Below, piece after piece: positions 1-5,893 of a stretch of DNA of 10,665 nt. The notes under the pieces were generated by a model. The model searched no databases, was not told the DNA's origin, and was given only the letters and a program-made list of their open reading frames with translations. Position numbers and translations under genes: made by a program. This DNA comes from XYD1-FULL-44-32 sp964433715. Lineage in GTDB: Bacteria; Patescibacteriota; Minisyncoccia; Phycocordibacterales; XYD1-FULL-46-19. The first letter of the stretch is position 1. Each line of letters begins with the position of its first letter. The stretch is taken from the NCBI GenBank assembly GCA_964433715.1, contig CAYSSL010000020.1, positions 1 to 10,665 of the forward strand, in the 5' to 3' direction.

Positions 1-37
1 CCAAATATATATTTTCTAAATTTTAACGAAGTAAAAA
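1..37. other. A+T-rich edge after the large minus-strand gene
   Basis: Short A+T-rich stretch downstream of the stop codon of the large minus-strand gene. I see no hairpin followed by a T-run and no gene start in it. It is cut by the window edge. Confidence 0.5.
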
Positions 38-3000
38 TCATGGTAGAACAATATTTTTTTCTATTATTTCACCCGTATTGATACGGCAGGCTATTTTAAA
101 TTCAATTTTTGGTTTTACTATTAAGTTTGTGCCGTTAGTAGAGAACATAAAACGATTGAATATTTCTTTTTTTACAGACGCCGGGGCGGCACTTTGGACG
201 GCGACGGCGCTACTGATTAGACGTGACACTATATTAGCACCAGTCTCACCTTCACTTACAGTTGTTGTTACACTAGTGTTTGAGCCGAAAGGATATAGAG
301 ACAAAGAAATAGTATCTCCTGCCCTTATGCTATTGTCTGGTATGGTTATTTCATATTGGCGGTAGGTAGATGAAACGGTGGTGCTAGCTGCAAAGATGCT
401 TTCCGCGCCATTTCTGGTGCGAAGGACCCGCAAATCAAAAGTTATTGGTAAGGTGATCACTCGCTCGCCCTCCAAATTTAGAGGTTGTCCTTGGTAAGCA
501 CTGGCGGATAAAATAGCAATATCTTGTCCACCGGTTACCCAAGAATTGGCCGCTACGCAGGCGTTGACATTGGAGGCTTGCCACTTTAGACGAGCAATAT
601 TAGGCTCACCAGACTCTATTTCAAAATCAGAAGGTCGGTCAATATTAAAATCAATAAATGGATCATTTGATGAGTTATCTCCACTACCTTGCCTGTCTCC
701 TCGTCCTTGGATGAAGTTAGTAATAAATGAAAGGATATCTCCAATATCAAACTGTCCAGCTCCTGTACCACCACCACCTTGTTGTGAAGGGGTGTAAGTT
801 CTAATTTCTTCTAGATTTGGCTCGTTACCCGGAGCCACGTCTCCTGGGTCTGGGTCGGTGTAAAGGTCGAGACGGTATCCGAGGGCCTTCGCTACGCTCT
901 CTTTAACTTGAATCGCGGGGGTTATGATTTTCCAACGGCGACAAGTTTTTCCGTCATCGGTATATTCTTCACATTCGCGAACTGGTAAATATCCTTGCCC
1001 AGCTACTAGTTGATCTTTGGCATCCTCTCTTGCCTGTTGTTCTTTTTGGGCCATAAGTTGAGAGTTTATTTTATACGAAGTTTCTGGACTGTTTGGGACC
1101 AAGGGATTTACTATTTGGAGAAAAGAAGAAAACCACTCTTCTCTTTCCAGNNNNNNNNNNNNNNNNNNNNNNNNNNNNNNNNNNNNNNNNNNNNNNNNNN
1201 NNNNNNNNNNNNNNNNNNNNNNNNNNNNNNNNNNNNNNNNNNNNNNNNNNTCGCCGGCTTGGCGTCTAAGGTCTACGTCTTCCACAAATTCTTTTTGTTC
1301 AAAAGCCGTTTGAATGCGCTGGATAGACTTTAAATAAGTACACATTTCTATATTTAATTCCTCAATTCTTTTGGTGGTTAGATCAATCTCGTGGGTGTTT
1401 TTTTCAATATCTTGAGTGGTAGACAACAGCTTCCCGGGGACTTCTTTTACAGGTACAAAGACCCCTAGTCCTAGAGCACCAGTGACCACTCCTAAGCCCG
1501 GAATATTACCAGCGACTCCACTAACTACATTGCTGACTGCACCACCCACTACGTCAGCCACTGGTCCGGGTATGCCGACAGCTTCAATAGCCGCTGAAGC
1601 AATATCTCCCGCTGCTCCTTGAATACCCTCGGTAATACTGCCAATTGTTTCGTCAAAAACTCCAGTGATGGGGTCAATAATACTAGAAGTTATAGTGTTG
1701 GTTATTTGGCTAAGGGGGGCGGTAATGGATTCGGTGATACTACTCATTATCCCTTCAACTGAGCCGGTGACCGAACTTAAGACTCCGTCAATAGAGTCGG
1801 TTAATCCACCAATAGCCGCTTCTAAAGGTTCGGTAATACTACCGGTTATTTCCCCCACCATCCCCTCTAAACTACTAGTTAGTTCACCGGTAACACTATC
1901 AATCATGCCGGTTAGATCGTCGGTTATGTCAGTAAATACCCCCTCAAATTCATCTAGAACTGTTCCCAGTGACTCATCTATAATCGTATCAAACGAACCC
2001 ATTACTTCATCCATTACTCCAGTCAGTTGTTCGTCTATGACATTAGTAAATTCTCCGATCGTGCTATCTATTACCGAGTCTAGCTCGCCTAAAGATTGGT
2101 CGAGAATGCCATCAATGTCAGACATAATAGCTCCAGTAATGTCGGAGCTAATATCGTCGATTGACCCCGACAAAGAGCCCATTACTCGGTCGGTAATTTG
2201 GTTGACGACCGAATTAGTGAGACCAGTAATTTGGTCTGAATCAACCGGCGGTTCAGCACCATCAAAGATTCCTTGCAGTACTCCCGTTCCTTCACCTTCT
2301 AGAAAATCTTGTATTGCTTCGCCAATATTTTGCAGGAACTCAACACTTGGTCTTTGGCTAATTAAACTAACTTGATCAATAATGGCATCCATTACTTCCC
2401 CGTCTAAGCGTTCGTGAATTAAACCTGGAAGTATTTCCGCGAGTTTTTGCGGAAAAGTCGTGGTCATTATTTGCTGGACCGCAATCGGCATTCCCTCTTT
2501 TATGCTGTTTTCCATGGCTACCGGAAGACCTTTTTGGAAGCTGGCGGTCATCGCTGGACCAAGGTTCCGCCTAATGGAAGCGACCATCTCGGTTTTAAAT
2601 ATTTCAGCTAGCTCTTCTCGGTCGGCACTCTTTGCGCTTGTTTCAAGCGCTTCTGGCAATTTAGTTTTTAAATCAACCTTGACCCTTCTGGCTAGTTCTT
2701 CGGGTAGAGCTTTTTTTATTTCCGTTTTTAAATTTTCGGGTAGTTTTTCGCTGACTTGGTTGGCCAAGGTTTCAGGGAGACCCTCGCGGATGGCTTGTTG
2801 AGCGGCTTGACCGACACCATCTTGGATCGCTTCATTTAGAGGACCACGTAAATTGGTGCCATTTTCTGATAAACATTTTTGCAGATCCTGTTGTTGTAAT
2901 TGTTGTAATTTTTGAGCCTCTTGTTTGGTGGCTTGGGCATTGTTTCTCTCGTGCTCTGTTGTGGCGGGGGCACTTCCCCAATTGGTTTCAGTTTCAAAGC

Positions 3001-3109
3001 CTTCGCTTTGGGCGGTCATAACTTGGATGCCAACCAGAAAAGTAGTAATTACTACAATCACTACGACTGAACCAAGAGTTAGAAATGATTTTGAGCGAAA
3101 GCGCTTCAT
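38..3109 (-). CDS. Very large membrane-anchored repeat/coiled-coil protein, function unknown (internal gap)
   Basis: Reads as 1,023 residues including 34 unknown ones across the 100-N gap (residues 620-653). Order: basic N-terminus and one hydrophobic helix (about 11-33; anchor or signal peptide); Q/E-rich coil (about 50-80); a 12-residue Leu-Pro repeat (110-228); an acidic 11-residue repeat (324-498); a Gly/Ala/Val-rich hydrophobic segment (about 500-555); charged coiled coil (about 560-618). After the gap come another charged helix, Cys713 and Cys723 ten residues apart, a Gly/Gln/Ser-rich linker (about 774-815), and a C-terminal beta-like domain with a W-x-x-S-N-x-x-x-C motif (843-851). The body probably lies outside the membrane. 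It starts 6 bp after the stop of the 243-residue gene and has no Shine-Dalgarno, so coupled translation is likely. I recall similar hypothetical proteins in Parcubacteria from memory only. A tape-measure, stalk or pseudopilus-like role is possible but unproven. True length is uncertain because the gap is. Confidence 0.8.
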   Translation of the reverse strand: MKRFRSKSFLTLGSVVVIVVITTFLVGIQVMTAQSEGFETETNWGSAPATTEHERNNAQATKQEAQKLQQLQQQDLQKCLSENGTNLRGPLNEAIQDGVGQAAQQAIREGLPETLANQVSEKLPENLKTEIKKALPEELARRVKVDLKTKLPEALETSAKSADREELAEIFKTEMVASIRRNLGPAMTASFQKGLPVAMENSIKEGMPIAVQQIMTTTFPQKLAEILPGLIHERLDGEVMDAIIDQVSLISQRPSVEFLQNIGEAIQDFLEGEGTGVLQGIFDGAEPPVDSDQITGLTNSVVNQITDRVMGSLSGSIDDISSDITGAIMSDIDGILDQSLGELDSVIDSTIGEFTNVIDEQLTGVMDEVMGSFDTIIDESLGTVLDEFEGVFTDITDDLTGMIDSVTGELTSSLEGMVGEITGSITEPLEAAIGGLTDSIDGVLSSVTGSVEGIMSSITESITAPLSQITNTITSSIIDPITGVFDETIGSITEGIQGAAGDIASAAIEAVGIPGPVADVVGGAVSNVVSGVAGNIPGLGVVTGALGLGVFVPVKEVPGKLLSTTQDIEKNTHEIDLTTKRIEELNIEMCTYLKSIQRIQTAFEQKEFVEDVDLRRQAGXXXXXXXXXXXXXXXXXXXXXXXXXXXXXXXXXXLEREEWFSSFLQIVNPLVPNSPETSYKINSQLMAQKEQQAREDAKDQLVAGQGYLPVRECEEYTDDGKTCRRWKIITPAIQVKESVAKALGYRLDLYTDPDPGDVAPGNEPNLEEIRTYTPSQQGGGGTGAGQFDIGDILSFITNFIQGRGDRQGSGDNSSNDPFIDFNIDRPSDFEIESGEPNIARLKWQASNVNACVAANSWVTGGQDIAILSASAYQGQPLNLEGERVITLPITFDLRVLRTRNGAESIFAASTTVSSTYRQYEITIPDNSIRAGDTISLSLYPFGSNTSVTTTVSEGETGANIVSRLISSAVAVQSAAPASVKKEIFNRFMFSTNGTNLIVKPKIEFKIACRINTGEIIEKNIVLP
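524..595 (-). other. W-x-x-S-N-x-x-x-C-x-A-x-x-x-W motif at the start of the C-terminal beta-like domain
   Basis: Residues 839-862 of the large protein carry Trp843, Ser846-Asn847, Cys851 and Trp857. The spacing resembles the Ig-like beta module (often written L-x-W-x-S-x-N-A-x-x-C) that I associate with secreted proteins of Patescibacteria. About 160 residues of beta-prone, T/S/V-rich sequence follow to the C-terminus. The domain type is an inference from the motif. Confidence 0.4.
1151..1250. other. Assembly gap, 100 N, inside the large repeat protein
   Basis: Exactly 100 unknown bases, a common placeholder length. The reading frame happens to stay open on both sides, which has about a one in three chance, so neither the real gap length nor frame continuity is proven. 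Charged coiled coil lies on the N-terminal side, and a charged helix with a Trp and a Pro-rich turn lies on the other. Confidence 0.97.
1445..1618 (-). other. Gly/Ala/Val-rich hydrophobic segment of the large protein
   Basis: Residues about 498-555 contain many small residues (G, A, S) mixed with V, I and L and almost no charge after about residue 520, ending in a V-P-V turn before a charged coiled coil. This composition resembles glycine-zipper membrane-inserting helices or a collapsed hairpin. A long hydrophilic protein would not need such a segment unless it enters a membrane or packs tightly. Confidence 0.5.
1616..2140 (-). repeat. Protein-level hendecad (11-residue, 33-bp) repeat array
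   Basis: Residues 324-498 break into roughly 14 units of 11 residues with occasional 8-residue units (368-375, 388-395, 472-479). Each unit has hydrophobic residues near positions 1 or 2, 5 or 6, and 9, with D, E, S, T or G elsewhere. Sample units are ITGAIMSDIDG, VTGELTSSLEG and SVEGIMSSITE. A 4-3-4 hydrophobic spacing is the signature of hendecad coiled coils or amphipathic 3-11 helices. The DNA copies are diverged, so this is an old repeat held at the protein level. Glycine is unusually common for a rigid coil, suggesting a flexible or membrane-lying helix. Confidence 0.8.
2426..2782 (-). repeat. 12-residue Leu-Pro helical repeat in the large protein
   Basis: A hydrophobic residue followed by proline recurs at residues 111, 123, 135, 151, 195, 207 and 219. 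Five of the six intervals are 12, 12, 16, 12 and 12 (the 151-195 stretch is degenerate). A typical unit is K-L-P-E-N-L-K-T-E-I-K-K: a proline-started amphipathic helix with mixed charge. The units differ from the acidic 11-residue array that follows, so the protein holds two separate repeat families. Confidence 0.65.
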
Positions 3110-3115
3110 ATTTAG

Positions 3116-3847
3116 CTAAAGATTGTAGTACAAAGATAAACCTCGTTCTGGTTTAAATATTATACCGTGATTTATGAAGTAAACGTTAATATTTTCTGTT
3201 GCCCAGTAAAAACTGTTAGCACTTTGAAGGTATTGTTGACCACTTTCTATGGCTTGTTCGGGTTTGGAAAACACCTGAGACATATTCTCTAGTAGCGGTA
3301 GCACTTCAGCCAAACTATTGATTAGCCTTGTGTGCACCACTTGAGCATCTAGGGGAACGGGCATGGCTAAAAGATTTTGTAATGTCTTCTGATGCATGGC
3401 GATGGTGTTTTCAATGGGCACCAATTTTTCGGGATCGTTATCTTTTAGGGCCTTTAGTACCACTTGGACCTCATTTGGTCTCTCTTTACTATAGGGTTCT
3501 AGGGTTTTGACAATATCGTCTGCATAACGAACTAAAGAAGAAGTGCTGACCTTGACGAGATTGCTTAGGTTTGAAACTTCGTAGCGGGGTGGCTTATTGT
3601 TGGTGGTGCTAGCGTAAATATCTATACCTTTAGTAGCCAGTCGAGCCAATATGAGTGACTCCAAAGACCGCTGTTGGTCTAATAGGGATTGGTAGTAGGC
3701 TTGTTCGCTCGTTCTTTTTTCAGCTTCTGCCTTTTTTCCAATCCACCAGAAACCAGCAAGAACACTTCCGGTAAGCAAAAGAAGCAAAATAAAAACGACT
3801 ATAATTTTTCTCCTCATATTTTGTTTAATTATAGCTTTTTTCTTCAT
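3116..3847 (-). CDS. Single-pass membrane protein of unknown function, 243 aa
   Basis: A lysine/arginine-rich N-terminus is followed by one strong membrane helix (about residues 14-36, with a run of Leu and then Gly-Phe-Trp-Trp). About 200 mostly helical residues then face the outer side. No catalytic motif is visible. The first ATG is preferred because AAGGTG lies 4 bases upstream (3852-3857 on this strand). The in-frame ATG at codon 11 has no such site and would cut into the basic leader. It is first in the minus-strand unit, and its stop lies 6 bp before the large repeat protein, so the two products are probably made together and may interact in the membrane. A short Met-Pro-Val-Pro turn around 157-160 separates two helical halves. 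I recall similar hypothetical proteins near pilus-like loci in Parcubacteria, but cannot name a family. Confidence 0.8.
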   Translation of the reverse strand: MKKKAIIKQNMRRKIIVVFILLLLLTGSVLAGFWWIGKKAEAEKRTSEQAYYQSLLDQQRSLESLILARLATKGIDIYASTTNNKPPRYEVSNLSNLVKVSTSSLVRYADDIVKTLEPYSKERPNEVQVVLKALKDNDPEKLVPIENTIAMHQKTLQNLLAMPVPLDAQVVHTRLINSLAEVLPLLENMSQVFSKPEQAIESGQQYLQSANSFYWATENINVYFINHGIIFKPERGLSLYYNL

Positions 3848-3871
3848 ATAACACCTTGTTTTTAGTGGATA
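3848..3871 (-). promoter_or_regulatory. Ribosome binding site and probable short leader of the 243-aa gene
   Basis: AAGGTG (3852-3857, minus strand) sits 4 bases before the ATG. It is the clearest Shine-Dalgarno on the minus-strand side and decides the start. A -10-like TATGTT with an upstream TG (3872-3880, minus strand) would give a leader of about 18 bases. Confidence 0.45.
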
Positions 3872-3880
3872 AACATAACA
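3872..3880 (-). promoter_or_regulatory. Possible extended -10 (TGTTATGTT) for the minus-strand envelope unit
   Basis: Reads TG-T-TATGTT on the minus strand inside the 57-bp divergent spacer. It is placed to start RNA about 18 bases before the 3847 start codon, which keeps the AAGGTG site in the transcript. The hexamer is a weak match to TATAAT and no -35 is clear. Confidence 0.3.
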
Positions 3881-3888
3881 AAATAAGA

Positions 3889-3897
3889 TGTTATACT
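3889..3897 (+). promoter_or_regulatory. Extended -10 (TGTTATACT) giving a leaderless transcript
   Basis: TG-T-TATACT is a good extended -10 element (hexamer 3892-3897, five of six matches to TATAAT). Seven bases separate it from the ATG at 3905, so transcription should begin at or beside the A of the start codon. There is no Shine-Dalgarno before this ATG, which agrees with a leaderless mRNA. No convincing -35 is seen, as is usual for extended -10 promoters. Confidence 0.55.
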
Positions 3898-3904
3898 GCT
3901 TATT

Positions 3905-4711
3905 ATGTTAAAGGTGATAAGTTTGGGACTTTTTTTTAGCCTGTTGGGTGTATTTTTGGTACCAAACAAGGCTTCGGCAACTATTTTTCGGGTGTTAAGG
4001 CAGGGTGATAGTGGGACGGATGTTTTAGAATTGCAAAAAATATTAAATATTGATCCTGATACCAGAATTGCCCCTAGTGGAAACAACTCTTCCGGTTTTG
4101 AATCTGGCTACTTTGACGAGATAACCCATTTGGCGGTTGTTCGCTTTCAGGAAAAATATGCCGATCTGATTCTTAAGCCGTTTGGTCTTACCACTGGTAC
4201 TGGTTTTGTGGGGACTAAAACTCTAGAAAAGCTAAATACACTAAGTGGTCAAATTATAACAACCATAGTCCCACCCCTTCCTCCTCCGGTGGTGGCAGAT
4301 AAATTGACCATAACTAGTGGAAAAACTGCTACCACCAGCCCTAAAGGTGTCCTCAATTTAAATCAAATATCTTCAGCTCAAGATTTAGGAGGTTTGAGGG
4401 AGGTGAAAATGTCTAGGGTGATGAGTTTGACCTCTATCTCCCCTTCGTCTGGTTTGGCGGGAACCAAAATAACCTTAAAAGGCAAGGGTTTTTCTAAAAT
4501 ATCTAATGATGTATTTGTGGGGTCTGTTTGGTATCGATCGGTTAAATCTACTGATGGTAAGACTATTGTGGTTACTGCCCCTGATCCTTTTAAAGACTTT
4601 AAAGACCGTAGTCGGATACCAACGGGTGGCAAGTTTGAAATCCCAATAGGTATATATGTAAAAAACGTCACTGGTGCCACCAATGGTAAAATATTCAATA
4701 TGTCATATTAA
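3905..4711 (+). CDS. Secreted peptidoglycan-binding-like protein with IPT/TIG domain
   Basis: 268 residues. A signal peptide (1-25, ending A-S-A before Thr26) is followed by a PG_binding_1-like helical domain (about 29-112: L-R-Q-G-D-S-G-x-D-V-x-x-L-Q near 31-44, then an inserted S/N-rich loop, D71-E-I-T, V-x-x-F-Q near 78-82 and G-T-K-T-L near 103-107). Next comes a Pro/Thr-rich linker (113-172) and an IPT/TIG immunoglobulin-like domain (about 173-267: I-S-P-S-S-G-L-A-G-T near 178-187, G-K-G-F near 193-196). The product is probably exported and held at the cell wall. The IPT domain could bind sugars or other surface proteins. It is the first gene of a plus-strand pair divergent from the membrane-protein pair and is likely translated from a leaderless mRNA. 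Domain assignments rest on motif recognition; no enzyme active site is seen. Confidence 0.85.
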   Translation: MLKVISLGLFFSLLGVFLVPNKASATIFRVLRQGDSGTDVLELQKILNIDPDTRIAPSGNNSSGFESGYFDEITHLAVVRFQEKYADLILKPFGLTTGTGFVGTKTLEKLNTLSGQIITTIVPPLPPPVVADKLTITSGKTATTSPKGVLNLNQISSAQDLGGLREVKMSRVMSLTSISPSSGLAGTKITLKGKGFSKISNDVFVGSVWYRSVKSTDGKTIVVTAPDPFKDFKDRSRIPTGGKFEIPIGIYVKNVTGATNGKIFNMSY

Positions 4712-4718
4712 ATTCACC

Positions 4719-5081
4719 ATGAAAAACATTTTATTTAAAATTATTACGACTTTTTATATTGGCTTGTTCTTAGCTGTACCTACTCAGGCTTTAGCGGGCC
4801 CGGGGCTGCCTTTTGGTGGTCAGATTATCCAGACTTTACCCTGTGTCTGTAGTTTAAATTTTCTTATTATCAACCGTCCTATTGGACCTACCTCTGTGCC
4901 AAATCTAGTGTTTGGGCCAGGAAGTGTGCTTTATGCCTTTTACAATATATTTAGACCGGGGTCTTATATTCTAGGTACGTATACTCACCCTACTATTTGT
5001 GCTATGTGGGGGCCAGACGGTTGTTCGCCGCCAATCATTATTCCCGCGATGAAAATATTTATGGTGGGCACTTCTATGTAA
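4719..5081 (+). CDS. Small exported four-cysteine protein, function unknown
   Basis: 120 residues. The N-terminus is a clear signal peptide (K-N then hydrophobic 4-20, A-L-A cleavage site at 24-26). The mature part of about 94 residues is hydrophobic and rich in Pro, Gly, Phe and Ile, with Cys42-x-Cys44 and Cys94 and Cys102; two disulfides are plausible. I chose the ATG at 4719 over an upstream in-frame ATG at 4674 because the latter overlaps the previous gene and hides the signal peptide. It starts 7 bp after the IPT gene's stop without a Shine-Dalgarno, so translation is probably coupled. Its 3' end overlaps the 3' end of rsmA by 8 bp on the opposite strand. I recall short P-C-x-C-S-L-N-F proteins in Parcubacteria near exported-protein loci, but know no function. 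Confidence 0.75.
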   Translation: MKNILFKIITTFYIGLFLAVPTQALAGPGLPFGGQIIQTLPCVCSLNFLIINRPIGPTSVPNLVFGPGSVLYAFYNIFRPGSYILGTYTHPTICAMWGPDGCSPPIIIPAMKIFMVGTSM

Positions 5082-5793
5082 AGATAATTTGAGTTAAATT
5101 TTTCCAATCATCTAAACTTAATTCTTCGGCGCGGACTTTTTCGCTTAAATCACATTTGGTTAAATCGCCACTAGATATATTTAGATTAGACTTTAAAAAT
5201 TTTCGCTTCTGGGCAAAACCCTTTTTTACCACTGTAAAGAAATTTTCTTCAGTCATCCCCTTAAAAAAGCTTTTATTAATTTCTGAAATAACCAAAATAG
5301 CTGAATCAACATTTGGTATTGGTCGGAAGGCTCCCCGTGGAACACGCCCAGCATTTTCTGGTCGGCCGTAGGCTTTCACACTGATTGATAAAATGCTTTC
5401 TTTCCCGTCTTTGGCCACTATCCTTTCGGCGACTTCTTGTTGAACTAGGATAACAGCTTTGCTTGGCTCAAAATCTGATTCTAAAAAGCTGCGCACAATT
5501 TCACCAGTAATGTAGTAAGGGATGTTCGCCACTAGTTTGTAGGGTGTTAAGTCGGCCAATAAACTCTCGGGCAGATTTAAGGCGTCGGCTTCTAGTAGGG
5601 TTAGCTGTCCACTGCTGATTTCTCTTTGAAACTTTTCTTGGAGGGGTAGTGTTAGGCGATGGTCTTTTTCAATCGCCGTCACTTCCGCTCCGGCGGCTAG
5701 CAGTTTTTCGGTTAGAGCGCCTTTGCCGGGTCCGATTTCTAATACTCTTTCACCGCGGCGAATTTGAGCAGAATCAACCATTTTATTTAAGGC
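5074..5793 (-). CDS. rsmA: 16S rRNA dimethyladenosine transferase RsmA/KsgA, N-terminus missing in gap
   Basis: Uses S-adenosylmethionine to dimethylate two adjacent adenines near the 3' end of 16S rRNA (A1518/A1519 in E. coli numbering), a late small-subunit maturation step in the cytoplasm. The 239 visible residues carry the SAM-binding loop E-I-G-P-G-K-G (19-25 of the visible part), the acidic residue after strand 2 (E42), E-A-D near 68-70, the catalytic N-I-P-Y (90-93, typical N-L/I-P-Y of adenine N6 methyltransferases) and the C-terminal F-A-Q-K-R-K-F-L-K-S-N-L. Family length is about 260-280, so roughly 25-35 residues, including the start and the usual G-Q-N-F motif, lie in the 100-N gap. 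It is downstream of the helicase on the same strand. The reading frame that joins the two is an artefact of the gap. Confidence 0.93.
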   Translation of the reverse strand, partial: ALNKMVDSAQIRRGERVLEIGPGKGALTEKLLAAGAEVTAIEKDHRLTLPLQEKFQREISSGQLTLLEADALNLPESLLADLTPYKLVANIPYYITGEIVRSFLESDFEPSKAVILVQQEVAERIVAKDGKESILSISVKAYGRPENAGRVPRGAFRPIPNVDSAILVISEINKSFFKGMTEENFFTVVKKGFAQKRKFLKSNLNISSGDLTKCDLSEKVRAEELSLDDWKNLTQIIFT

Positions 5794-5893
5794 NNNNNNN
5801 NNNNNNNNNNNNNNNNNNNNNNNNNNNNNNNNNNNNNNNNNNNNNNNNNNNNNNNNNNNNNNNNNNNNNNNNNNNNNNNNNNNNNNNNNNNNN
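5794..5893. other. Assembly gap, 100 N, between helicase and rsmA
   Basis: Exactly 100 unknown bases. It must hide the helicase C-terminus with its stop codon and the first residues of RsmA. RsmA alone needs about 75-105 bases, so the true gap is probably longer than 100 bases, or the helicase ends very soon after the last visible residue. Confidence 0.97.

Noticed and set aside
1616..2140. CRISPR or tandem DNA repeat with a 33-bp period
   Set aside because: The units are diverged at DNA level, contiguous without unique spacers, and conserved only as a hydrophobic pattern in an open frame.
1665..2375. A 236-codon plus-strand frame opposite the hendecad array
   Set aside because: It is an antisense shadow: the regular codon pattern of the repeats keeps the opposite strand open. 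The product is a low-complexity S/P/V/I sequence with no domain or start signal.
4674..4718. Upstream ATG at 4674 for the four-cysteine protein
   Set aside because: It overlaps the IPT gene's coding end and puts 15 residues before a standard signal peptide that begins at 4719.
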